DNA of 64,000 bases. Origin: Alopecurus myosuroides. Taxonomy: Eukaryota; Streptophyta; Magnoliopsida; Poales; Poaceae. Location of the stretch: the NCBI GenBank assembly GCA_028641055.1, contig CM054061.1, positions 119,417,186-119,481,185 of the forward strand, written 5' to 3'. Shown in pieces: positions 1-8,915 of the stretch. Under the pieces are notes generated by a model. That model was not told the origin of the DNA and searched no databases. It saw only the letters and a program-made list of their open reading frames with translations. The position numbers were made by a program, and so were the translations under genes. Position 1 is the stretch's first letter. Each line of letters opens with the position of its first letter.

Positions 1-429
1 AGGAATCTCGGTAAGTAGGGCGACATGACCGCGGCGAGTCGTCACACATGGACAGTGAAAATCGTCCACTACAAGGACGCCTGCGCCCATGGCTGCCATG
101 ACCACGGATATATACGACTCAGAATGCAGACGAACGGGCCGGCGTCCGCTAGTTTCTGCCTGGTCCGTGAGTGCTAATCAGATGATTAGCGGCGTCCGCT
201 ATCCGCTGGCCGGTTTGGCCGCTATGCCCAACGGATATTAGCGGGCGTCCGTTACTTGCTGATCTACTGCTGTATATTAGCTGGTCTGCGGCCGCTAGTT
301 GGTCTGCTGGGTCCTGCGTGCTGGTGAAACAAGAGAGTAAACACAAAGACAAAACGTACTAGCTTCAACTGTATATTCAGTTCAAGATGGTAAACTGTAT
401 GGCTTCCAAAGTACTGTACGATATGTAAC
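1..429. other. No gene recognised; short GC-rich repeated words
   Basis: I see no convincing gene here. The stretch 130-310 contains the word GGCGTCCGCTA twice and a near copy (GGGCGTCCGTTA) at about 242, between palindrome-like segments. This resembles the subterminal part of a DNA transposon, but no paired terminal repeat or target duplication could be found. The 67-codon minus-strand reading frame across it has no recognisable domain. Confidence 0.3.
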
Positions 430-431
430 TA

Positions 432-555
432 CTCCATCCGTTCAATAATAGATGACTTGCACTTATTTAGATATAGATGTATCTAGACATGTTTTAGTGT
501 CTAGATACATCCATATGTAGACAAATGCAAGTCATCTATTGTTGAACGGAGTGAG
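432..555. mobile_element. Stowaway-type MITE (Tc1/mariner), 124 bp, TA target duplication
   Basis: A small non-coding inverted-repeat element. The left end starts CTCCATCCGTTCAATAATAG and the right end is its near-perfect reverse complement, ending CGGAGTGAG. TA flanks both ends (430-431 and 556-557). The inside is almost one long hairpin: the arm with GATGTATCTAGACA is mirrored by TGTCTAGATACATC. Terminal sequence, TA duplication and size are those of grass Stowaway MITEs, which are moved by mariner-like transposases encoded elsewhere. Confidence 0.9.
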
Positions 556-557
556 TA

Positions 558-1114
558 GCTGATGCTTTTCACAAGCAAAGAGTAACAAAAAAATATTTCA
601 CAGAAAGATGAGCTTTTAATTGTACTTTTAAAAGTACTGATCAACCATTACTAAACTGGTCTCACATACAGTGGACAAAAAGATTTACACAACAAATGAG
701 GCAAGAAAAGTCATTCCAGGAAAATTATGTGAAAACATAATTGCATCAGAGGTGGTAGTTGATTGGTCTCACTCTTAACACTATATTGCGACAAAATTTA
801 TACAACTACTGATGCAAAAAAAAAAATAAAAAAAAAATAAACTCATTCCAGAAGAAAGATGCCCTGTTGCTACAGGGAAGATCAGTCCATCAAATTACAA
901 CCAGATCAATCCATCAAATTACAACCAGGACTACAAAGTGGCTCCAATATCTTTTATTCTGGCCGTGATTGGTTTTGGACCAAACAGGAGGCTACAAATT
1001 GAGGCGACAACACGACAACTCCGTTGAAATTTTGCATGCCCCTGGAGCCTTCTGAAACTTAAACCAGGACTACAAAGTGGCTCTAATAGAAATGTTGTAA
1101 AACTCAACCAGGAC
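558..1114. other. AT-rich spacer with short direct repeats, no gene seen
   Basis: No coding region is visible. The 19-base word CCAGGACTACAAAGTGGCT occurs at 925-943 and 1064-1082, with a third degraded copy near 1105. A poly-A tract (about 814-840) is interrupted only by single T bases. This could be 3' sequence of the minus-strand frame next to it, but there is no direct support for that. Confidence 0.3.
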
Positions 1115-1423
1115 TCACAAGTTACTCCCTCTTGTAGTCATGTTATAGTCATCCCGCTCATGTTTCTGGCCTTGTAGATGTTGGTAGAGCAGTTTCCGTG
1201 GTTGACGCCGGCTGAAGTCAGACTCGACACGTCGAAGATTTGGAGATGGGAAATGTGTGCTAACATTTCGTATTGAAGGTGATTCTGATTTCCTCCGTTG
1301 CATTTGAGGGGACATTCTCTTGCTTAATGATGCCACTCTAGCAAACATGTCTACCGAAGATCCAACCCAATTCACTTGAGGCGATCTTCGGGGCAATTTC
1401 TCATCATATATCTTGCTCTTCAT
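1115..1423 (-). CDS. Unrecognised basic 102-residue reading frame, possible gene fragment
   Basis: This frame starts with ATG at 1423-1421 and runs 102 codons. The product is very basic, rich in arginine, lysine and serine, for example RRKSESPSIR and FSRRQPRKLL. No domain is recognised. Upstream on the same strand (about 1425-1550) the translation is strongly acidic, with runs of E, K and R, but broken by stops, so this may be one exon of a longer decayed gene. It lies beside a VPS53 gene fragment on the other strand, which suggests a patchwork of captured pieces rather than a working gene. It could also be a chance frame. Confidence 0.25.
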   Translation of the reverse strand: MKSKIYDEKLPRRSPQVNWVGSSVDMFARVASLSKRMSPQMQRRKSESPSIRNVSTHFPSPNLRRVESDFSRRQPRKLLYQHLQGQKHERDDYNMTTRGSNL

Positions 1424-1587
1424 TTTGTTCCTCTTCTTCTCATCTCTTCTCTCTTTCTTGGTTCTCTTCCTCTTGGAAGGTGGTTTTTTTTTCGCTGTCT
1501 ACACCTTGCTCATCATCACCGCCTAGAAATTCACCTTCCCCTTGATCTGAGATGGTTGGCAAACGAAAATTAAACAAGTACTAACAG

Positions 1588-2295
1588 AACTGGCTCTTGC
1601 CATAAATGCTGTTCAGGTCATATTTTTCTCTTTCTGTATGGTTTACATTTACCCACAATGAACTTACTCGATAACCAGTTGAGCCAAAAGTCTTAGAAAG
1701 CTATAGCTGGATTAGCTCTGAAAAGGGCAGTGACATGATTGGAGTTTAACCTTGCTGGTTATTAACAGGAACTTATGTATAAGATACGTAAAATAGAAAC
1801 AAAGGCTGGACAGAGTGAAACAATGGTTGAAGAAATCTGACGTGGCATAAAAAAGTTGGATTATATCAAGCGGCATATAACGACTACAATAACCGCTCTT
1901 CACCGCCTTACTATGCTCGGTTAGTGACTTTTATTTGGAATATGTGCTATTGCGCTAAGAAAACGCATGTGCTTACTCGAATTAAGCTAACTGATGCTGC
2001 ACATATATCATGCGCAGTTTCTGCTGTCGAGCAACTTCAGGTCATGGCCTCAAAACGTCACTATAAGGAAGCAGCTGCACAACTAGAGGTAAGACACACT
2101 AGTAGTTGTTATACCTGTAAACTTTTCAGTGCTGATTCCATGCTTGCAATATTTTACCGCTTACCTAATTACTATGACCATTTGTGCAGTCATTTTGAAA
2201 ATCTATGGGGATGTGCCTAAAATAACAGAGCTCGGGGAGAAACTCAAGAACATCAAGAAAATCCTCAAATATCATGTATATTCAGATTTTACAAG
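1588..2295 (+). pseudogene. VPS53: VPS53-like gene fragment (GARP/EARP tethering subunit), four exons with introns, broken
   Basis: VPS53 is a subunit of the GARP and EARP complexes, which tether endosome-derived vesicles at the trans-Golgi network. Four exon-like blocks in order match the conserved N-terminal helical part: 1588-1616; 1769-1919 (starts ELMYKI, ends HITTTITALHRLTML); 2018-2088 (VSAVEQLQVMASK...AAAQLE); and about 2172-2295 (CSHFE, then PKITELGEKLKNIKKILK). The second, third and last are bounded by AG and GT, and the phase carries correctly from block 2 to block 3. Breaks: an in-frame TGA at 1838-1840, where a cysteine codon is expected, and a one-base slip in block 4 near 2200. 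Retained introns exclude a processed pseudogene, so this is a duplicated or transposon-captured genomic piece. No start or C-terminal half is present in the window. Confidence 0.8.
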
Positions 2296-2334
2296 GTACA
2301 CAACAAATGAACTTTATTTTTTTGTGTCCGGTGG

Positions 2335-2520
2335 AAGCGCTGGGCCGGAGCAGTAAAAGCAGTTGATACTGCCAGTAAGATCATTGCAAAGGACAAGTTT
2401 GATCTAGACCAAGTAGTAATTAGTTTACTACTGCACTGCATAGATGATCTCAATCCAACAACACTAGACTCGCTCATCTGTATTGATGTACATCACTGTC
2501 CGAGAAACATGAATATATAG
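2335..2520 (+). pseudogene. Unrecognised 61-codon exon-like fragment after VPS53 remnant
   Basis: The frame from 2335 to the TAG at 2518-2520 gives a soluble, helical-looking peptide containing AVKAVDTASKIIAKDKFDLD and ISLLLHCIDDLNPTTLDSLI. It does not continue the VPS53 sequence expected after the previous block. It has no ATG start. I do not recognise the family. It may be a second captured gene fragment joined next to the VPS53 piece. Confidence 0.3.
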
Positions 2521-3006
2521 AACAAGTTTATCGGGGATAGAGGGTGGGGAACAGAAGGAACACACATGTTATCCGGCGGCTTCTTCTCCTCTGGCCCCAT
2601 CTTCTCCGGCGTCTTCCTCTCCTCTTCCTCCGGCGACACCTTCTCCAGCTTCTTCCTCTCCTCTTCCTCCGGCGACTTCTTTTCCTCCTCCACTGCCGCG
2701 AATTCCGCCGATGCATCCACCACGCCGGGCATTTTTCTCCACAGGTGGGCTACTGAGAGGGTGTCGATCTGGGCGGCGGAGACGGGCGGGGAGCTTGGCG
2801 GCAAGCCAGCGGCCAGAGATCGTCGGATACGGCCAGGGAGCTGCGCGGCGACCGAGTGGGCAGAGCTGGCGGCGGCGACGACTTTGGGAGATGGGATGCG
2901 AACGAGACGGACAAGAAACCCGTCGATAGCGGAGTGGACAGGCGGGCGTTTTCCGCTAGGCCCGTCTAAAATTCGCGGCCCATCTGTCAGGCCGCTTCGG
3001 GCTTTA
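2493..3006 (-). pseudogene. Exon-like minus-strand frame with acidic SPEEEERK repeats, family unknown
   Basis: The minus strand is open from the Harbinger boundary at 3006 down to a stop at 2495-2493. The upstream half is alanine/proline-rich and gene-like (VAAASSAHSVAAQ, IDTLSVAHLWRKMPGVVDAS). The downstream half is a charged repeat of about 13 residues, with two near-identical 39 bp units around 2604-2680 (SPEEEERK-type) and a shorter third. No ATG lies in frame before the transposon, so any start was upstream and has been separated by, or replaced with, the Harbinger insertion. The plus strand of the same stretch is serine-rich only because it mirrors the repeat. Confidence 0.3.
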
Positions 3007-3307
3007 GGATATCTCCAGCGGGACTGCTCATTTGTCCCGGACTGGTCCGTTTTGAGCAGTCTGGGCCAAAACCAGGCCCCAGCGGCGCTGCTCAAACGGA
3101 CCGCGGTCCTTTTTTTTTGTCCCCGGATGCTCAAATCCTGACCAAATTTGGTTCAGATTTGAGCAGCCCCGCGGATAACAAAGTGTCCCGTGGACACACT
3201 CCCTGGCCCACAAAAAACGCCCCCTCCTCCCCCCCCCCGCGCTGCTCCCGACCCACCTCGCCGCCGCTAGGTCGCCGATTTCGCGACCACCACCACCGCT
3301 CGACCCT

Positions 3308-3325
3308 CCCCCCCCCCCCCCCCCC
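3308..3325. repeat. Homopolymer run of 18 C in the transposase leader
   Basis: Eighteen consecutive C bases sit about 165 bases upstream of the transposase ATG, in a CCG- and CCACC-rich leader. Such a run can form i-motif or, on the other strand, G-quadruplex structure. It is prone to length slippage and sequencing error. Confidence 0.7.
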
Positions 3326-3489
3326 GCCGGCGACGTCCACCTCCCCCCACCTCCCTCCCACGCCGCCGCGCCGCCGCATGTCCCGTAGGAGGTTCGCCGG
3401 CCTTCGTACCGCCCGGTCCACCTCCCCCCACCTCCACGGGCGCACACAAGCTGTTCGTCCGTGTGCCTGCCCCGACCTCGGCCCAAAAA

Positions 3490-4791
3490 ATGGCGGACAG
3501 CGGCGACGAGTTCTTCTTCAACAACGTGATCATGTACTCGTCCTCGTCGGAGTCCGATTCCGAGGACGAGAGCGACATCCTCGTTGCCACTCTCGTGGTC
3601 AATGACCACATCGCAAGGATGCAGCCGGTGTTCAGAGGATCCATTCCCGGCCGTGCGCCGGGCTTGGACAGGGACAGAGCGGCCGGCCAGATGCAGCTGT
3701 GGAACGACTACTTCCACCCCACCAATCCGGTGTACACGGCCAAACTATTTCGGCGCCGTTTTCGGATGAAAAGGGACTTGTTCAACCGCATTCGACTCGG
3801 CGTCCTCGACTACAACGATTGGTTCAAGTGCAAGCCCGATGCCACCGGTAAGCTTGGCTTCACTTCTTATCAAAAATGCACCGCGGCAATTCGGATGCTT
3901 GCATATGGAGTAGCTGGTGATCTGGTTGACGAGTACTTGCGTATGAGTGAATCCATGTGCCTGGAAGCTATGTACAAGTTTTATGAAGCTGTGGTTCAGG
4001 TGTTCGGCCCGGAGTACTTGAGGGAACCGACTGTTGCCGACACTCAGCGGCTGTTGTCGATCAACGAGAGCAGAGGGTGGCCTGGGATGCTTGGAAGCAT
4101 CGATTGTATGCACTGGGAGTGGAAGAACTGCCCATTTGGTTGGCAGGGGCAGTACAAGGGCCATGTTGGTGAGTGCACGGTTATTCTCGAAGCAGTTGCC
4201 TCGCATGATCTGTGGATTTGGCACTCGTTTTTCGGCATGGCTGGTTCACACAATGATATCAACGTGCTCCAGCGCTCTCCGGTGTTTGGCAGACTTGCCG
4301 TAGGCAACTCCCCCGAGGTGAGCTATGATATCAACGGCCACCACTACACAAAGGGATACTACCTGACAGATGGTATCTATCCCCAGTGGGCTACCTTTGT
4401 GAAGACCATCTCCAATCCTCAATATGAGATGAGGACGCGGTTTTCCCAAGAGCAGGAGAGTGCCCGAAAGGATGTGGAGCGTGCTTTTGGTGCGCTTCAA
4501 TCTCGATGGGCTATTGTTCGCCACCCTGCTCGAACATGGAGCCCGGAGATTATGTGGTCGGTGATGACTGCTTGTGTGATCATGCACAACATGATCATAG
4601 AGGATGAGCGCGATGACAGCGTCTACGACGAGAACTGGTTGTTTCAGGGTGAGAACGTGGAGCCCCAGCCAGGAGTCGCAACATTTGAGGATTTCATCGA
4701 CTTCCAGTACGAGTTGCGTGATCAGGAAACCCATTGCACACTTCGGGATGATTTGGTGCAACACATCTGGAATTTCGTTGGAAACCAGTAG
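3490..4791 (+). CDS. PIF/Harbinger transposase, DDE nuclease, intact 433 residues
   Basis: This nuclear enzyme would cut and rejoin element ends at TTA targets. The first ATG in frame is 3490-3492, and the frame is uninterrupted to TAG at 4789-4791. An acidic serine-rich start (residues about 17-30) precedes a helix-turn-helix-like region (RRRFRMKRDLFNRI) and the DDE_Tnp_4-type nuclease fold. The catalytic triad reads as D205 in GSIDCMHW, D294 in YYLTDGIYP and E330 in KDVERAFGALQ, with 35 residues between the last two (DD35E). The conserved C-terminal helix VIMHNMIIEDE is present. Length is typical of plant Harbinger transposases. No stop or frameshift is seen, so the protein could be active. 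It lacks the Myb-like partner protein within its own element. Confidence 0.93.
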   Translation: MADSGDEFFFNNVIMYSSSSESDSEDESDILVATLVVNDHIARMQPVFRGSIPGRAPGLDRDRAAGQMQLWNDYFHPTNPVYTAKLFRRRFRMKRDLFNRIRLGVLDYNDWFKCKPDATGKLGFTSYQKCTAAIRMLAYGVAGDLVDEYLRMSESMCLEAMYKFYEAVVQVFGPEYLREPTVADTQRLLSINESRGWPGMLGSIDCMHWEWKNCPFGWQGQYKGHVGECTVILEAVASHDLWIWHSFFGMAGSHNDINVLQRSPVFGRLAVGNSPEVSYDINGHHYTKGYYLTDGIYPQWATFVKTISNPQYEMRTRFSQEQESARKDVERAFGALQSRWAIVRHPARTWSPEIMWSVMTACVIMHNMIIEDERDDSVYDENWLFQGENVEPQPGVATFEDFIDFQYELRDQETHCTLRDDLVQHIWNFVGNQ

Positions 4792-5390
4792 ATTTTTTTG
4801 TATTTTAATTAAGACTTATTTGTTTTCTTATTGAACGGTCAAATTTGTAATAAATAACTCGTATTTTATTTAGTATTGTGTTTGTTTTTAGGCTCAAAGT
4901 ATCGATGAGAAGAAAAAACTAGGAAAAAAATATGGTCGGCCACTAAATGAGCAGCCCCGCTGGGTGCAGGGCCCAAATCCGCCCGGACACGGCCACGGAC
5001 GGCTGCTCAAATGGACAAAATGCGGACCAAATTGGTCCGCAAATGAGCAGCCCCGCTGGAGATGTCCTTAGAGCGGCGCGGACGGAGAGGGCAGGCGGAC
5101 GTTCGTGTCCACCTGTATCCTAAGGACATCTCCAGCGACAGTGCTCATTTGGCCCGGACAGGCCGGATTTGAGCAGGCCCGGACAAAACGAGGCCCCAGC
5201 GGGGCTGCTCAACCCACGGCCTGGTCCGTTTTCCGTCCGCGGATGCTCAAACCCTGACCAAATTTGGGTCAGATTTGAGCAGCCCGCGGACGCGAAACGG
5301 ACGCGCGCGCGCGGCCGCGCCAGTTTTCGGTCAAAGGGGGTGGCCCGCCGGCCAGTGATCGTGGCGACGGCTCGCCTCCCCCACCGGTCC

Positions 5391-5399
5391 TATTTAAAT
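5391..5399 (+). promoter_or_regulatory. TATA-like box TATTTAAAT upstream of element B gene
   Basis: TATTTAAAT stands alone in very GC-rich sequence, 143 bases before the ATG at 5534 and followed by a pyrimidine-rich leader. This is a plausible core promoter for the gene inside element B. Confidence 0.45.
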
Positions 5400-5533
5400 G
5401 GGGCCCGCGGCCACGCGTCCATCCCACGCGCACCGCCTCCTCAGTCTCCGAGCCCTTCACTGCCTCGCAGTCACTGCCACCCCTCTCCCCCCTCGGCTCC
5501 CTCGCCGCCGTCCGCAGCCCTAGCCACCGCGCC

Positions 5534-6674
5534 ATGGGCCGCAGTTGGTTGAACTGGGGCAAGGGCAAGAACGACGACGAGGTCGGCAGCTCACGCCGCC
5601 GCCGCGCGCCCTCGCCCAGCCCCCCTCTCCCACCTCCACCCCCACTCACCCGCACCGCCCGCGCCCAAGCGGAGCAGGTGCAGACACCGCCCCCCTCTCC
5701 TCCTCCTTCTTCCCAAGGGCCGGCAGCCCCCTTCTGGCTGGTGCCCGCGCGCGCCCGCGACCGGCCCTACCTCAACAAGAGGAGGTGCCAGTGGTACTGG
5801 GATCGCGAGATCCCAGTCCCGTGGTCGGATGTCCACCTCCCCGATGGGTGGCATCTGAACAGGGATCGAATCCCTATGCCGCCGGTCCCGCGCTCGGGCC
5901 TCGAGCGGGAGGTGGAGATCCACCGCCGCCGCGACGAGCTGCCGCCGGACCTGCGCGGGCACCCGGCGTTCGCCGTGAATAGTCCCCATTGGGACACATG
6001 GTTCACGGATGAACACGACCTGCGGCGCAGGTCGTATTTCGGGGCGCGCCAGGCGCGCGGGGCGGCGCAGTTCCCGCCGCCATCACCTCCACGCCCGGCG
6101 CGGCGTGGCACCGCGGCGCCTCCACCACCTCTCCGCCCCCTCCGCATTGGCGACCGCGCCCCCGCCGTCAAGGAGGAGCCACTGGAGGAACTTCCCAGTG
6201 GTACGAGGACAAGGACGACGACGACCAGCAGGCCGCCGAGCCCAGCGAGGAGCTCCAGCTGGCCATGGCCATCGAGGCCTCCCAGAGGGAGGCGGAGGCA
6301 GCGGCCGCGGCGGAGGAGCGCGCGCTAGCGGACGCGCTCGCGGCGGTGGCCGCCCAGCAGGCCGCGGAGGAGGCGGAGGCCCGCGCAGCCGGCGCGAGGG
6401 CCGTGGATGAGGCCGTGGCGGCCATCCACGCCCAGGAGGTGGACGTCTACCCCTACCACGAGGAGCTAGACGACGACGGGCGCGACGAGTACGCGCCCGT
6501 CCCGGCGTGGTTCCAGCCCATGGTGGGCATGCAGTGGGAGTGGACTGCGCCCCCACCGGAGCTGCTGCCGCCCCAGCCAGCCACCCAGCCTCCCACGCCG
6601 CAGGGGGCGAGGGCCGCCCTGCTCCCACCCACCTCGCCCTCGACACCCCGGAGTACGTCATCCTAGATGACTAG
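5534..6674 (+). pseudogene. Cargo gene of Harbinger element B: proline/alanine-rich protein of unknown function, frameshifted
   Basis: The start ATG at 5534 has a good context (GCCATGGGC). The N-terminal part begins MGRSWLNWGKGK, passes through a proline-rich linker, and holds a tryptophan-rich core with QWYWDREIPVPWSDVHLPDG and HPAFAVNSPHWDTWF. Around 6190-6200 the sensible frame shifts to one reading QWYEDKDDDD and then a long Ala/Glu-rich likely coiled coil (EASQREAEAAAAAEERALAD...AQQAAEEAEA). A second shift near 6620-6640 would give the ending TPEYVILDD and a stop at 6672-6674. I do not recognise a named domain. It is neither a Harbinger transposase nor a Myb/SANT protein. The shifts make this copy probably non-functional, unless they are sequence errors in GC-rich DNA. 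Confidence 0.55.
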
Positions 6675-6911
6675 GATGCTCCGGGGCAACTCCGGCCGCC
6701 GCGAGGCCACTAGCTAGTGGCCGTCTAGCCCTAGCTAGACTTTTTTTCTGTTTTTTATTTTTTTTTTAAGTTGTAAATCTATGGGCCCCTATGGGCCCTA
6801 CTAAATCTATGAAATGGTCCGTTTTGGTATGAGAAGCCCCGCTGGGGGCACCTGGTCCGGGCCATATCCGATGACAGCGGACGGCTGCTCAAACAGACAA
6901 AATGCGCACCG

Positions 6912-7271
6912 TCGACTCGTCCTTCAGTGGACGACGACTCGTCCCCGTCCGCGTCAATGGCAATCCAGTATAGGTACGGCGGCTTCCCGATCTGGGCAGT
7001 AAATTTACGGGCACTGCAGGAGGTGGGAATCCGTCCGAAGATTTTTGGGTTTTTGAGTATCCGCTAGGACGACATGCATCGTGGTGAGTCCTGCGGGAGA
7101 ACGGAGGGGATATCTAAAGATAACATCCTTACCCCCAGTTGGGGCGATTCTCAGACCACGTGACCTCACAACCGTTGGATTGAGCATCCAAAACGACCTC
7201 GGCCGTCCATTTCTAGCGGATCCTGGTAGACTGGACCAATTTTACCCGCTCAGATATAATTGGTTTCACTG
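6912..7271 (+). other. Promoter-like unique sequence, left part of a locus split by a solo LTR
   Basis: No reading frame stands out. The composition and words such as AACCGTTGGATTGAG and GGCCGTCCAT are typical of grass gene upstream regions. The sequence is interrupted at 7276/12119 by the solo LTR and resumes at 12124 with a 5'-exon-like stretch, so both sides were once contiguous. The direct repeat GTCGACTCGTCC / GACGACTCGTCC lies at 6912-6936. Confidence 0.4.
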
Positions 7272-8049
7272 CCGGTTGTAACATCCCAAGTCTGAAAAAT
7301 AGCCTTTACAATGTTTGCTCTCTGTTAAATTATGTTTTGCATCATGGCATCATGTTCATTGCATTTGTTTTGTTTGTTTTCCTCTGTTTTCTATTTGAAA
7401 TTCAAACCTTTTGTTTCATCCTTGTGATGTTACAATTTCCAAAATGTTATTTCAAATAAAAACAACCAAATTGTTTTCTATTTCTTCCATAATGTTCACT
7501 TATTAAATTGTTGGTTTTATTCAATCAATTAAATCCCAAATCACCTTCAATTTCAAATCAAATGCATCAAACAGAACAACTTTGAACTTATGAACATTAT
7601 CTAATCAAATCAGCTACTTTAATCAAATTTAACATAGGGTTCACCCTATTAAGATCTTTGTTTTCAATATTAATCAATTACTTCCCAAATTGCTTTCAAA
7701 TTCAAACCAAATCACTAGGCAGCACCTCTTTTGAAATTATAAAACTCACCAAAACAATCTACTCTTTGTTTCCAATTAAAACATTGGGATCAAGCTATTA
7801 AAGTGTTGGTTTTAATAATCATTTTAACTATTCAAAATCATCTAAATTTGGTTTATTTCCAAACAGCACAAAAACTTAAATAATTTTGAAGTCCAAACTT
7901 GGTAGTTGGTTGTATTTGACATATTAAGCTCACCCTAATTTTCTATGAATTTTGCTAACACTAAAACCCTCCAAACTTTCCCCTTTTCTCTTTGCTACAA
8001 AAAAAAACTGCAGAACAAAAATAAATAAAAGGAGAGAGGCAGCCCATTT

Positions 8050-8690
8050 TCTTTTTCTTCCCCAAGCCCATTACTTTTGGCCCGTACCCCCCTAGCCCCT
8101 GTCTTCTTCCTTCGTACGGATGCATCTGCAACTATCCACGTAGTGCAGAGCAGAGCACGAACGGCTGCCCCTCCTTCCACCTCCCCCTTTTAGCGACCCA
8201 GAACCCTAGGGTTTTCCCCTCCATCTCTCTCCCTCCTTCTTCCCTCTCCCCGCCACCTTCTTCCTCTCCTCCCTCTGCTCTCTCTTTTCCCTGTATCTGC
8301 ACCAAACGGAACTGAGGCTCCTCCTCCGGTGGTCGCCGGCCGTCCGGGGCCCCTCCGGCCGCGCAAGCGGATGGAATGGAACCGCCACGGCTCCATCTCC
8401 CTCGCCGTGCCCTCGGCGCTGGCCGGAGAGCCTCCGAGCGCCGCCGCCATGTCCATGTCGCCACCTGCTGTCCCTGTTCGCCCCTGCACTCGACCTGCTC
8501 CTCCCTGCCGATCAAGGTGAGCGCCCGCTCCCTCGCTTCCCTCCCCTCTCGCTACCCTCCTCCCTCTCCCTTGGCCGCACCCAAGCACCGCACGGCCACC
8601 GCGGCAAGCACAGCCTCACGCTCGCCGGCGGCCAACTCCCCTCCGTCCAGGTTCAGCGATTTGAACCTGCCTCGTTCAGTTAAAATCCGC
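8050..8690 (+). promoter_or_regulatory. GC-rich leader within the LTR with a splice-donor-like GTGAGC
   Basis: This abrupt GC-rich block in an AT-rich LTR reads like a transcript leader or first exon. It ends in ATCAAG|GTGAGC with GT at 8517-8518. The homologous block in the LTRs of the nested element (36350-37190; right copy 53010-53850) also ends in a GTGAGC donor (GT at 37020-37021 and 53686-53687), although the sequence between has diverged. This suggests that the transcribed leader and donor are kept. No single protein frame is shared. Confidence 0.4.
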
Positions 8691-8741
8691 TAGCCGAACC
8701 CCATATGGAAACATGCCCTTAAGCTGTCAACAAATCGAGCA

Positions 8742-8811
8742 GCACCGCACTGGTTCAGGCCCTTGCGCGCGCCCAAGCGCTCGTGGGTTCAAGTCCCCGC
8801 ACCCTGTTTTT
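8742..8811 (+). promoter_or_regulatory. tRNA-like Pol III B-box motif and T-run inside LTR
   Basis: GGGTTCAAGTCCC (8785-8797) matches the tRNA T-arm/B-box consensus. It is preceded by an A-box-like CTGGTTCAGGCCC and followed by TTTTT at 8807-8811, a Pol III-type terminator. The T stem pairs only in part, so this is a tRNA-like relic rather than a tRNA gene. The nested element has a matching segment at 37255-37329. Confidence 0.4.
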
Positions 8812-8915
8812 CTGCTCCCTTTATTTTCAATTTGTTCGAGGGTCAGGTTCTGAACCTTACCTTGCGCGCACCCCCCTTACCTGTCAAAGGAACAAGCACA
8901 CCGTAGTGGTGCTGC

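Larger units (their letters stand above)
3007..5067 (+). mobile_element. PIF/Harbinger DNA transposon A, 2061 bp, intact ends, TSD TTA
   Basis: The left end begins GGATATCTCCAGCGGGACTG at 3007. The right end finishes CCCCGCTGGAGATGTCC at 5067, its inverted partner. TTA flanks both ends (3004-3006 and 5068-5070), the usual 3 bp target duplication of this superfamily. Both subterminal regions carry many copies of TGAGCAG or its complement CTGCTCA, likely transposase binding sites. One intron-free gene fills the middle. The Myb/SANT-like second protein that autonomous PIF/Harbinger elements normally encode is absent, so the element may depend on a partner. Confidence 0.92.
5124..6911 (+). mobile_element. 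Related Harbinger element B, right end lost, carries a different gene
   Basis: It begins GGACATCTCCAGCG at 5124 after TAA (5121-5123). Its first ~170 bp align colinearly with the left end of element A, including the blocks around GGATGCTCAAA and GACCAAATTTGG. Near its right side, 6826-6911 match the inner part of the right end of element A (GAGAAGCCCCGCTGGG, then GGACGGCTGCTCAAA). Homology stops at about 6911, roughly 40 bp before the expected TIR, so the right terminus and its TSD are missing. The interior does not resemble the transposase and holds another coding region with its own TATA-like box. Confidence 0.75.

Noticed and set aside
2544..3141. Plus-strand serine/arginine-rich frames
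   Set aside because: They are mirror images of the minus-strand SPEEEERK repeat and cross the Harbinger left end.
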